The translations under genes and the position numbers were made by a program. The notes beneath the pieces were generated by a model. The model was given only the letters and a program-made list of their open reading frames with translations. It ran no database searches and had not been told where the DNA came from. This document shows positions 24,728 to 32,869 of a stretch of 35,800 bases of DNA, one piece after another. Source of the DNA: a bacterium BMS3Bbin03 (GTDB taxonomy: Bacteria; Zhuqueibacterota; JdFR-76; BMS3Abin05); assembly GCA_002898015.1 (NCBI GenBank), contig BDTM01000133.1, forward strand, positions 1 to 35,800, written 5' to 3'. The first letter of the stretch is position 1. Each line of letters begins with the position of its first letter.

Positions 24728-25729
24728 ATGCAAACCTGTAAAGAAATCGGTGAGTTCGGACTCATCCAAAAATTATTTAAAAATATTCCGGCCCGGCGGT
24801 CGGATGTGATCCTGGGAACCGGAGACGATGCCGCCGCCGTCATTGCCGAGCCCGGAGTTTTGCTGCTTAGCACGGTTGACAGCCAGGTCGAAGGCGTTCA
24901 TTTTCGCTGGGAATTGATTTCAGCGGCGCAGTTGGGGCATAAGTTGGCGGCGATTAATTTGAGTGACATTGCGGCCATGGGCGGCACGCCGGAGTTTGCG
25001 CTGATCAACCTGTCTGTTCCCGAAGATTTCCCGGTCGAAAAAGTGGAACTGTTTTACGACGGCTTAATCAAGGAACTCGATCGATGGAATGTTCAAATTA
25101 TCGGCGGAAACGTCTCCGCGGCAGCGGTTTTTTCAGCAAGCCTGACCCTTCTGGGAAAAGAAGCGCCGGATCACCTGAAAACACGGAGCGGTGCCGAACC
25201 GGGAGATTGGCTCTGCGTGACAGGCTCTCTGGGAAAAGGGGCTGCCGGCTTTCAATTGGCGGAGAATCCGGATATTGTATTTGACGAACGGTCAAAAGTG
25301 ACCGCTTTCTGGCAGACACCGGAAGCCCGGATTCAGGCGGGACAACGATTATCCGGATTTTCTGAAGTCCATGCTATGATCGATGTGAGCGACGGCCTGG
25401 CGGGCGATGGGACACATCTCTGCGAAGCCGGCCGAACCGGGTGCATCATTTTTGAAGATTCTCTGCCGATTCATCCGCTGGTTCGAAAAACGGCCGGGAC
25501 ATTCGGCGAATCGCTAACGGATTGGGCGTTGTACGGCGGCGAAGATTACGAGCTTCTATTTGCCATCGATCCGGGTGCTTTTGGAAAGATAAAAAAGGAC
25601 TTGAGCTCCATTGTTCCGGTGACCGTTATCGGAGAAATTATTTCTTCGGAAGGCGTCATCCGATTGAAGCATAAAAACGGGAATTTGGAGCCTTTGAGAA
25701 AGCAAGCCTGGGATCATTTTCGGTCATGA
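24728..25729 (+). CDS. thiL: Thiamine-monophosphate kinase
   Basis: ThiL phosphorylates thiamine monophosphate to TPP using ATP, the last step of de novo thiamine synthesis. The 333-residue protein starts with GEFGLIQKLFKNI. Motifs are ILGTGDDAAAV (about 28-38, magnesium/ATP), STVDSQVEGVHF, INLSDIAAMGG, the GGNVSA segment in the nucleotide site, VSDGLAGDGTHL (about 220-230) and ALYGGEDYELL near the end, all typical of the PurM-like fold. It is directly controlled by the TPP riboswitch and terminator upstream. Its presence next to thiN means the organism has genes for both activation routes, from free thiamine and from thiamine phosphate. The start ATG lacks a strong ribosome-binding site. Confidence 0.95.
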   Translation: MQTCKEIGEFGLIQKLFKNIPARRSDVILGTGDDAAAVIAEPGVLLLSTVDSQVEGVHFRWELISAAQLGHKLAAINLSDIAAMGGTPEFALINLSVPEDFPVEKVELFYDGLIKELDRWNVQIIGGNVSAAAVFSASLTLLGKEAPDHLKTRSGAEPGDWLCVTGSLGKGAAGFQLAENPDIVFDERSKVTAFWQTPEARIQAGQRLSGFSEVHAMIDVSDGLAGDGTHLCEAGRTGCIIFEDSLPIHPLVRKTAGTFGESLTDWALYGGEDYELLFAIDPGAFGKIKKDLSSIVPVTVIGEIISSEGVIRLKHKNGNLEPLRKQAWDHFRS

Positions 25730-25862
25730 AGCGGGTGAACGGTGTGAACACCCATTTCCCGGATGAAACGCAGTTTTACAAATATAATTTTCCGATCGAT
25801 CTGTGTGTACATTTACAGCGGAAAAATTTCAAACTTGAACGGATGACTTAGGAGGAAGAACG

Positions 25863-28349
25863 ATGAAGCGGTTGCAATTTTTGATCATTGTGTTAGGGTT
25901 TGTTTTTTCCCCAATCGGACTTTTTGCGCAGCAGGGGCAGATTTCCGGTAAAGTGACCAACGCAGTATCACACCGTGGTCTGGCCGGCGCAAATGTGGTC
26001 CTCGCCGGAACAAAATTCGGAACGATGGCCGATACTGCCGGACATTACGAAATCACTCATATTCCGCCCGGAAGATACGAAGTGGCCGTGACGTATATCG
26101 GTTACACCGTTGCCAAACGTCATGTGATTATCGGAAACAGTCCGGTTGTTTTGAATTTTCAGCTTCAGCCGCGCGTTTTGCCCGGGCAGGAAGTTGTGAT
26201 CACAGCCACGCGGGCCGTCAATCGTGAAACGCCTGTCACATTCACCAATATTACGCGCAAAGAATTATCCAAAACGTATTGGGCGCAAGATATTCCCATG
26301 CTTTTAACGGAAGTCCCGGGGGTGTACGCCTATTCCGATGCCGGCAACGGCTTAGGCTACGCGTACGTGAAGATTCGCGGATTCGATCAGAAACGCGTGT
26401 CCGTCATGATTAACGGCATCCCGCTCAATGATCCGGAAGACCACCAGGTCTACTGGGTGGATATGCCGGGCCTGGCCGCTTCGGTGCAGGACATTCAGAT
26501 CCAGCGCGGCGTGGGGAGCTCTCTCTACGGCAGTTCCTCTTTCGGCGGGTCGATTAATCTGGTGACAGGCGAGCCCAGTACAGACAGCAGGATTCGCGTG
26601 ATCAGCGGTATGGGAAGCTACAACACCCGGAAGTTTTCCATCAACCTGAATTCCGGACTGGTGAACAATACGTATCTTATTCAGGGCCGATTTTCAAAAG
26701 TACTCTCGGACGGCTATCGTGAAAACACGGGCATCAATCTCTGGGCCTATTTTTTGAGTGCGATGCGCTACGGATTGAACACAACCACCAAAATTAATGT
26801 GTACGGCGGGCCGGAATTAACCCACGCCGGCTGGTATGCCTCTCCGGAAAGTGAATTGGTAAAAAATCACCGGTATAATCCAATTCAGTACAAAAACACC
26901 ATTGACAATTTCAATCAGCCCCACTATGAATTGATACACACGTGGAGATTGTCCGATAATCTGAGTTTAAACAACACCCTCTTTTACATTCACGGCATCG
27001 GCTACTATGAAGGATTTAAATCCCATAAAAAATTGGTCAATTTCGGGTTTCAGCCCTTCTACACGCCGGATTCTTCGCTTGTAAAACGGACCGATCTGGT
27101 GCGGCAAAAATGGGTTAAAAAGGATCAGATCGGCTGGATCCCCCGTCTGGATTGGAAGCACAAAAAAGGGACTCTCTCCCTTGGGCTAAACACTTACACC
27201 TATTGGAGCACGCATTGGGGGAACGTGATCTGGGCGGCGCAGCTTCCGCCGAATGCCGGGCCGAATCATGAATATTATCGTTACAAAACCAAAAAGAATC
27301 TCGGCACATTCTTTGTGCACGAACTTTATCATATCACGCCGGCGCTTTCGGCAATGGGCGAGTTTAATCTTCAATTGCAAAAATACAATTTCTTTCAGGA
27401 ACAGGTTGCCAATTTTAAGGGTGAAAAGCGCAATTCCTTTCAGGTGACGTACACCTTCTGGAATCCAAGGTTCGGCCTCAATTACAATCTTTCCAAGCGT
27501 CTTAATTTTTATGGAAATGTCTCTGTTGCCCACCGTGAGCCCTCGGACGATGATTTATTCGATGTCTGGCAGGGACCGGATGACATCGGCGTGCATCCGC
27601 TGTTTGCAAAATCGGACACCGTTCGAAAAGCCAATGGTGTTGTGGATTATGTGGATTGGCGGAATCCCCTCACCAAACCGGAAGCACTGCTCGATTTTGA
27701 GCTTGGAACAGGCTACAAAAGCGATCGGTTTCGGGTTCACGCGGATGTGTACTGGATGAATTTTCGCAATGAAATTGTGCCCTACAGTCAGGTGGACAAA
27801 GACGGTTTTCCGATTAAAGGGAATGCCGAAAAAACGATCCACCGGGGGATTGAAACAAGCGTTTCGGTTCGCATCCTGCGCGGGCTGCAGGCCTCCGGGG
27901 CGCTTTCGGTCAGTCAAAATTATTTTGCAAAGTTTAAGGAGTACAAAGCCATTTATGATGCCGATTGGAATTTTATCGGCGCAAAAACAATTGATTTAAG
28001 TGGAAATACTATTGCCGGATTCCCAAACCTGTTGGCCAATGGAAAATTGTCGTACAATGGAAAACGGCTGAGCGGCTATATGCAGGTTCAATATGTGGGA
28101 AAACAATATCTGGACAACTCGATGCGGGAAGATCGCACTATCCATCCTTTCACACTGGTCAATTTACACGCGTCTTACGATTTAAAGAATGTAATGGGCT
28201 TGACCGGACTTCGATTCAATGTCTGGATCAATAATGTCTTCAACAAGATTTATGAAACGGCGGGTTACTACGATTCCTGGGAAGGCGAAAACTACTTCTG
28301 GCCCGGCGCCGGCCGAAATTATTTTGTGGGAATTGAGACGGCGCTTTAA
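25863..28349 (+). CDS. TonB-dependent outer-membrane receptor with N-terminal carboxypeptidase-regulatory-like domain
   Basis: An 828-residue outer-membrane receptor. Residues 1-22 are a signal peptide (ending LFAQ). Residues 25-110 form a carboxypeptidase-regulatory-like beta-sandwich (GKVTNAVSHRGLAGANVV, then GHYEITHIPPGRYEVAV). EVVITATRA at 115-123 opens the plug, which ends about 245 (RVSVMINGIPLND, QRGVGSSLYGSSSFGG). The rest is a 22-strand type barrel with many aromatic-rich strands, ending YFVGIETAL. Such receptors take up a scarce nutrient across the outer membrane using TonB energy. It follows thiL after 133 bases and AGGAGG sits 7 bases before ATG 25863. In Bacteroidota, thiamine-regulated receptors (OMR1) accompany thiN, so thiamine or a precursor is a reasonable but unproven substrate. 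Confidence 0.9.
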   Translation: MKRLQFLIIVLGFVFSPIGLFAQQGQISGKVTNAVSHRGLAGANVVLAGTKFGTMADTAGHYEITHIPPGRYEVAVTYIGYTVAKRHVIIGNSPVVLNFQLQPRVLPGQEVVITATRAVNRETPVTFTNITRKELSKTYWAQDIPMLLTEVPGVYAYSDAGNGLGYAYVKIRGFDQKRVSVMINGIPLNDPEDHQVYWVDMPGLAASVQDIQIQRGVGSSLYGSSSFGGSINLVTGEPSTDSRIRVISGMGSYNTRKFSINLNSGLVNNTYLIQGRFSKVLSDGYRENTGINLWAYFLSAMRYGLNTTTKINVYGGPELTHAGWYASPESELVKNHRYNPIQYKNTIDNFNQPHYELIHTWRLSDNLSLNNTLFYIHGIGYYEGFKSHKKLVNFGFQPFYTPDSSLVKRTDLVRQKWVKKDQIGWIPRLDWKHKKGTLSLGLNTYTYWSTHWGNVIWAAQLPPNAGPNHEYYRYKTKKNLGTFFVHELYHITPALSAMGEFNLQLQKYNFFQEQVANFKGEKRNSFQVTYTFWNPRFGLNYNLSKRLNFYGNVSVAHREPSDDDLFDVWQGPDDIGVHPLFAKSDTVRKANGVVDYVDWRNPLTKPEALLDFELGTGYKSDRFRVHADVYWMNFRNEIVPYSQVDKDGFPIKGNAEKTIHRGIETSVSVRILRGLQASGALSVSQNYFAKFKEYKAIYDADWNFIGAKTIDLSGNTIAGFPNLLANGKLSYNGKRLSGYMQVQYVGKQYLDNSMREDRTIHPFTLVNLHASYDLKNVMGLTGLRFNVWINNVFNKIYETAGYYDSWEGENYFWPGAGRNYFVGIETAL

Positions 28350-28380
28350 TATGGAAGAGACAGGATGAACAGGAATCGTT

Positions 28381-28547
28381 TCACCATTAGGCCTGAAGCT
28401 AAAGCTTCGGGCTAAAATTTGGAAGCGCCCTGAAGGACGCTTTAGCGATCTTGCTTTTTTTAGCCAGCGGGTTTACCCTCAGGCGGCTTGAACGCCCCGC
28501 GGTCATGTTTTTTTCGTGTTCATTCGTGTCTATTCGTGGGCGGTTTT
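28381..28547. repeat. Palindromic intergenic repeat, copy 1 of 3
   Basis: About 160 bases shared with 28601-28765 and 28777-28933. It contains two stem-loops: CCTGAAGC-TAAA-GCTTCGGG (28392-28411, one G-U pair) and AGCGCCC-TGAA-GGACGCT, then the TAGCCAGCGGGTTTACCCTC segment, CGCCCCGC, and a triplicated ATTCGTG-like end followed by GGGCGGTTTTTTT. It starts 32 bases after the receptor stop. Confidence 0.75.
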
Positions 28548-28600
28548 TTTCTTCCCCGAAAGCGGGGGGATCGGGGCAGGCAGGAAGAACATTAATGGTT

Positions 28601-28765
28601 TCGCCATTAGGCCTGAAGCTAAAGCTTCAGGCTAAAATTTGGAAGCGTCCTGAAGGACGCTTTCGTGATCTTGCTTTTTTTAGCCAGCGGGTTTACCCTC
28701 GGGCTACTTGAACGCCCCGCGGTCATGTTTTTTTCGTGTTCATTCGTGTCTATTCGTGGGCGGTT
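28601..28765. repeat. Palindromic intergenic repeat, copy 2 of 3
   Basis: The best-paired copy: CCTGAAGC-TAAA-GCTTCAGG (28612-28631) and AGCGTCC-TGAA-GGACGCT are both perfect. It lies 220 bases after copy 1; the extra spacing is a 50-base insert with a GC-rich run (28553-28580). Open frames across these repeats give the same peptide twice and are not considered genes. Confidence 0.75.
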
Positions 28766-28776
28766 CTTTTCATTCG

Positions 28777-28933
28777 GTCTGAAGCTAAAGCTTCTGGCTA
28801 AAATTTGGAAGCGCCCTGAAGGACGCTTTAGCGATCTTGCTTTTTTTAGCCAGCGGGTTTACCTTCAGGCGTTTTGAACGCCCCGCCGTCATGTTTTTTT
28901 TCGTGTTCATTCGTGTCTATTCGTGGGCGGTTC
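28777..28933. repeat. Palindromic intergenic repeat, copy 3 of 3
   Basis: It starts at TCTGAAGC-TAAA-GCTTCTGG (28778-28797), where pairing is partly lost, and otherwise follows copies 1 and 2 to GGGCGGTTCTTTC. A second GGGCGGTTTTTTTT follows at 28939-28952, so the 3' end may be partly duplicated. The 70 bases after that hold only the leader of the Bat-type operon. Confidence 0.7.
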
Positions 28934-29024
28934 TTTCATGGGCGGTTTTTTTTAATGACTTTTTCACAGGAACTTTTTATAAAATGAATCAGTAAAATTG
29001 CAATAATGTTTTTGGAGAAAATTG

Positions 29025-29984
29025 ATGAAGAAACACATTCTTTTATTCTTTATGGTTTTGTGGCTGGTTTCCGGCCGGACATTTGCCCAGGATTCGTCAA
29101 AAACAAACACGCAGCCCGCTAACAGCGCGATTAAACTCTCCACCCAAATCGACCGCACACAGGTGCCTTTGAATCGGACGGTATTGCTGCGGGCGTCATT
29201 AACGTGGGAAGGAGATCCTGATCGCTACGAAATAGTGGATTTTGAGAATCCCGCTTTAACCAATCTTGAAATTATCGGAACTTCCACATCCAACAAAACG
29301 GAAGTGACGGCCGGGAAGGTGTTTACACGCCGGGATTATGCATTCACCCTGAAGCCGAGAGAGCTGGGGATGGGGTATGTAGAAGGGATCATTATCAAAT
29401 ACAGAGATCCCGCAAGTGATAAAGAATATAGTCTGGTCACCCAGCGAATCAGTTTGAAGGTGACCGACCCGGTTCCTGAAGGTCATGCCGCCGGGCACTG
29501 GCCTGTGACGATTTTGTACGCCGCCATTATCATCATCATCATTGGTCTCTTCTGGTTCTTTCTGGTCTACAAAAAATCTAAAAAAACCGGCATGCCGATC
29601 GAAGAAGTGCCTCCGATCGAAGAAACCTATTTAAGAAGCTTGAAAGAAATGATTGATTTTAACAAACCTGATTTAAAAAATGATTTTTCACAACTCTCGA
29701 AACACCTTCGCAATTATCTCGCGGAAAAGTTCGATCTTCCGGCCATAAAGACTACAACGATAGAATTAATTCGGATCATGGAAGAGCGGGAAATGGAAGA
29801 GCGGCTTATTTCCCAGACGAAAGAAGTGTTGGGCATTGCCGATGAAATTAAATTTACCGGCAGATTGGGTTCTCGCGAAGAATTGGAAAAGATTTACGGA
29901 AGTGTCGAATCCATTCTCGAACGCCAGTTAACAGAAGCCAAAGCCGCTTTGAGCGAAACCGATTTTCAGGATAAAGAGTCTTAA
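29025..29984 (+). CDS. BatD-like membrane protein (first of two), DUF4381-type C-terminus
   Basis: ATG 29025 is preferred over the TTG at 29022; GGAG lies 7 bases upstream. The 319-residue protein has a signal peptide ending TFAQ near 21-22, a beta-rich periplasmic domain (residues about 35-150, with QIDRTQVPLNRTV and LKPRELG), one membrane helix at 161-182 and a cytoplasmic helical domain (SQLSKHLRNYLAEKFDLPAIKTTTIELIRIM) like those seen in DUF4381/BatD proteins. In Bat operons such proteins are thought to act with MoxR and VWA proteins in the cell envelope; the biochemical role is not settled. It starts the operon and lies 27 bases before moxR. Confidence 0.75.
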   Translation: MKKHILLFFMVLWLVSGRTFAQDSSKTNTQPANSAIKLSTQIDRTQVPLNRTVLLRASLTWEGDPDRYEIVDFENPALTNLEIIGTSTSNKTEVTAGKVFTRRDYAFTLKPRELGMGYVEGIIIKYRDPASDKEYSLVTQRISLKVTDPVPEGHAAGHWPVTILYAAIIIIIIGLFWFFLVYKKSKKTGMPIEEVPPIEETYLRSLKEMIDFNKPDLKNDFSQLSKHLRNYLAEKFDLPAIKTTTIELIRIMEEREMEERLISQTKEVLGIADEIKFTGRLGSREELEKIYGSVESILERQLTEAKAALSETDFQDKES

Positions 29985-30011
29985 AAAAGACGAGGATTTT
30001 AAGGAGGTTCA

Positions 30012-31001
30012 ATGGAACAGGATATGCAGGCAATTCATGAAAAGATTCAGAAAGAAAGTATTTTTGTTGATTCTCTTTTCTCTGAAATATCAAAAGTCAT
30101 TATCGGGCAGACGTACATGATTGAACGGCTGATGATCGGCTTGCTTTCAAATGGCCACGTGTTGTTGGAAGGCGTTCCCGGGCTGGCCAAAACGATGGCC
30201 GTAAAAACCCTCTCGTCCGCCATTCAAACGAAATTCCAGCGCATTCAATTTACGCCGGATTTACTCCCGGCGGATTTGCTGGGGACGCAGATTTATGAGC
30301 GGAAAGACGGGAAATTTACTGTGAAAAAGGGGCCGATTTTTGCCAATTTGATTCTTGCCGACGAGATCAACCGCTCGCCGGCTAAAGTCCAGAGCGCGCT
30401 TCTGGAGGCGATGATGGAACGGCAGGTCACTATCGGCGAGACGACGTTTCCGCTGGATGATCCTTTTCTGGTTCTGGCCACACAGAATCCGATCGAGCAG
30501 GAAGGGACGTATCCGCTGCCTGAGGCGCAGGTGGATCGTTTCATGCTGAAGCTCAATATCGGCTATCCGTCCAAAGAAGAAGAATTGGAAATTATGCGGA
30601 TGAACACGAAAGGGGCGCTTCCGGTGGTGCAGCCGGTTCTGAAACCCGAGACCATCAAAAAAGCGCGCGCCGTTGTGAGTGAAATTTACATCGATGAGAA
30701 AATCGAGCGCTATATTGTGGATATTGTCTTCGCGACCCGGAACCCTGAGGACTACAATTTGCCGGACTTGAAACCGCTTATTGCTTACGGCGGTTCGCCG
30801 CGCGCCTCGATTTATTTGGCTCAGGCGAGTAAGGCACACGCATTCCTGCGCCGCCGCGGCTACGTCACCCCCGAAGATGTGCGGGCCATCGGAATGGATG
30901 TGCTGCGCCACAGAGTCATTGTGACGTACGAAGCGGAAGCGGAGGAAATATCGGCAGAGGATGTGGTTCGAAAAGTGCTGAACAATATCGAGGTACCGTG
31001 A
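30012..31001 (+). CDS. MoxR-family AAA+ ATPase
   Basis: A 329-residue AAA+ protein. Walker A is GVPGLAKT (54-61), Walker B LILADE (113-118) followed by INRSPAKVQSALLEAMMERQV, and sensor 1 lies in LATQNPIEQEGTYPLPEAQVDRF. MoxR ATPases remodel or activate partner proteins, usually VWA-domain proteins encoded beside them, which is the case here (DUF58, BatA, BatB). AAGGAGG at 30001-30007 precedes ATG 30012 by 4 bases. Length and motifs are complete. Confidence 0.96.
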   Translation: MEQDMQAIHEKIQKESIFVDSLFSEISKVIIGQTYMIERLMIGLLSNGHVLLEGVPGLAKTMAVKTLSSAIQTKFQRIQFTPDLLPADLLGTQIYERKDGKFTVKKGPIFANLILADEINRSPAKVQSALLEAMMERQVTIGETTFPLDDPFLVLATQNPIEQEGTYPLPEAQVDRFMLKLNIGYPSKEEELEIMRMNTKGALPVVQPVLKPETIKKARAVVSEIYIDEKIERYIVDIVFATRNPEDYNLPDLKPLIAYGGSPRASIYLAQASKAHAFLRRRGYVTPEDVRAIGMDVLRHRVIVTYEAEAEEISAEDVVRKVLNNIEVP

Positions 31002-31043
31002 AGTTTGATCCGGTTAGTCATCTTAAGCAGAAATTGGTTCTAA

Positions 31044-31922
31044 ATGGTTCCGAAGGAAATCTTAAAAAAAGTACGGCGGATTGAAATTACGACCCGCAGC
31101 GTCGTAAACGACGTCTTCGCCGGAGAGTACCATTCCGTTTTCAAAGGCAGGGGGATGGATTTTTCCGAAGTGCGCGAATATTCGCCCGGGGATGACATCC
31201 GGACGATTGATTGGAATGTCACGGCACGGATGAATCACCCGTTTGTGAAAGTTTTTGAAGAAGAGCGGGAATTGACCGTCATGCTGCTGGTGGATGTCAG
31301 TTCCTCCGGCGAGTTTGGTACGGTGGATCAGATGAAGGGTGAAATTGCCGTTGAAATTTGCGCCCTGCTGGCATTCTCCGCCATCAAGAACAACGACAAA
31401 GTCGGGCTCCTTATTTTCACGGACCACGTGGAAAAATTTGTGCCGCCCAAAAAAGGAAAGACCCATGTGCTTCGGGTCATTCGTGAGCTCTTTTACCACG
31501 AACCCCAGAGTTCCCGTACCGACATCGGTGAGGCGCTCGAATATCTCAATCGCATTGCCACACGCCGGAGCGTCGTATTTCTGGTGTCGGATTTTATGTC
31601 TGAGGGGTATGAGAAGGCACTGCAGATTGTAAACAAAAAGCACGATATTGTGGCCATTACCATCCGGGATCCGCGGGAGGTGAGCCTGCCCGATGTGGGT
31701 TTTATCGAGCTGGAAGATGCCGAAACGGGTGAAATCTTTCTGTTGGATACGTCCGATCCGTCGATTCGGGAAAATTTCTCGATTCAAACGGAGCGGAGGC
31801 AGAAGGAACTTGAGAAATTGTTCAGATCGATGAGTGTGGATCACATTGCCATTTCAACCGATCAGCCGTATATCGATCCGCTGATTCGTTTTTTCAGAAT
31901 GCGGGCAAAACGGTTTCATTAA
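31044..31922 (+). CDS. DUF58 domain protein with VWA-like fold
   Basis: A 292-residue soluble protein. The DUF58 signature VREYSPGDDIRTIDWNVTARM is at 43-63, and a MIDAS-like DVSSSGE is at 84-90 (D-x-S-x-S, metal-binding). DUF58 proteins are encoded next to MoxR in nearly all such operons and probably are its direct partners. It follows moxR after 42 bases, with no strong ribosome-binding site, and ends 2 bases before the next gene. Complete length. Confidence 0.93.
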   Translation: MVPKEILKKVRRIEITTRSVVNDVFAGEYHSVFKGRGMDFSEVREYSPGDDIRTIDWNVTARMNHPFVKVFEEERELTVMLLVDVSSSGEFGTVDQMKGEIAVEICALLAFSAIKNNDKVGLLIFTDHVEKFVPPKKGKTHVLRVIRELFYHEPQSSRTDIGEALEYLNRIATRRSVVFLVSDFMSEGYEKALQIVNKKHDIVAITIRDPREVSLPDVGFIELEDAETGEIFLLDTSDPSIRENFSIQTERRQKELEKLFRSMSVDHIAISTDQPYIDPLIRFFRMRAKRFH

Positions 31923-31924
31923 AG

Positions 31925-32869
31925 ATGAGGTCAGACAGGATGAGACGTTTTTGGGTGATTTTGACAATCTTGCTTCTGGGAACGGCATTCGCAGCCGGAT
32001 GCTCAAAAAAACAGAGCCAACGAAACCCCGACAAAGTGCGGGAATATGCCAATGCGCTGTACAATCAGCAGTTGTACCCCCAGGCCATTCAAGAGTATCA
32101 GCATTATTTGAATACTTACAGCCTATCTCAGGGTGAGCAGGCAAACATCACGTACACCATTGCCAATATTTATTTTGATCGCCTGCACGATTATCAAAAT
32201 GCACTGGCAAATTATCTGAAGATTAAACAATTTTATCCGGAAAGCAATCTTCAGAAAGAAGTGAATAAAAAGATTGTGGCCAGCCTGGAGCGCCTGCGCC
32301 GTTCGGCAGATGCCCAGCAGGTCTTGAACGAGACCACCAGCCTGAATCCGGTTAAACACAAAAAACGGCCCGGCGCCGTCGTGGCGAAAATCGGGAACCG
32401 GGAAATCACGCAGGGCGACCTGGATTATGAAATCAGCCAGCTCCCGCCGTCCGTTCAAACGCAATTCAAGGATAAAGCCAAAAAGTTGGAATTTCTGAAA
32501 CAATATGTGGCCACGGAGCTGATGTACAACACCGCGAAACGCAAAGGGCTGGACAAAGATAAGGATGTGGTGGAAGCCACCTTCCAGGCGCAAAAAAATT
32601 TCATGGTTCAAAAGCTTTTACAGCAGGAAATTGCCCGGAATGTAAAAGTCGACAATTCGGACATTGAACTGTATTACAAAGCCAACAAGGACAAATACGC
32701 TGAGAAAAATAAGAAGGGGAAAGTCATTCGCATTAAACCCTTTAACGAAGTAAAATCGCAGGTGACGCAGGATTTTTTGGCGGAGAAACGGCGAACGGCC
32801 TATCAGGATTTAATTAACCGCATGACAAAAGCCGAAAATGTGGTGATTTACAGTGACAAGGTGCAGTAG
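31925..32869 (+). CDS. Lipoprotein with TPR-like helices fused to a SurA/PpiC-like chaperone lacking the parvulin domain
   Basis: A 314-residue protein with a lipoprotein signal (FAAGC, Cys26). ATG 31940 is a possible alternative start, with GAGG 9 bases upstream. Residues 37-110 are TPR-like helices (VREYANALYNQQLYPQAIQEY; ITYTIANIYFDRLHDYQNALANYLKI). Residues 150-245 resemble the SurA_N chaperone domain (VVAKIGNREITQGDLDYEI ... LMYNTAKRKGLDKDKDV). SurA/PpiC proteins next carry a parvulin prolyl isomerase of roughly 90 residues; here YYKANKDKYAEK (250-261) passes within about 10 residues to PFNEVKSQVTQDFLAEKRRTAYQDLI (272-297), the C-terminal chaperone helix. So it appears to be a chaperone that lost the isomerase. 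Bat operons often include a TPR gene (batE/batC), which this may replace. Placed among envelope VWA proteins, it could help their folding or assembly. Confidence 0.8.
   Translation: MRSDRMRRFWVILTILLLGTAFAAGCSKKQSQRNPDKVREYANALYNQQLYPQAIQEYQHYLNTYSLSQGEQANITYTIANIYFDRLHDYQNALANYLKIKQFYPESNLQKEVNKKIVASLERLRRSADAQQVLNETTSLNPVKHKKRPGAVVAKIGNREITQGDLDYEISQLPPSVQTQFKDKAKKLEFLKQYVATELMYNTAKRKGLDKDKDVVEATFQAQKNFMVQKLLQQEIARNVKVDNSDIELYYKANKDKYAEKNKKGKVIRIKPFNEVKSQVTQDFLAEKRRTAYQDLINRMTKAENVVIYSDKVQ

Noticed and set aside
24502..24741. Plus-strand 79-residue frame
   Set aside because: It translates the riboswitch and its terminator and overlaps the start of thiL; not a gene.
28451..28877. Plus-strand frames giving peptides with LERPAVMFFSCSFVSIRG repeated
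   Set aside because: The peptides simply reflect the three-copy DNA repeat; no ribosome-binding site and low protein-like character.
28381..28933. Possible CRISPR array
   Set aside because: The units are about 160 bases, with unequal spacing and internal palindromes, and there are no short direct repeats with unique spacers or cas genes.
30261..30911. Long minus-strand frame antisense to moxR, and similar antisense frames at 31062-31844 and 32123-32611
   Set aside because: They are shadows of strongly supported MoxR, DUF58 and chaperone-like genes on the plus strand.
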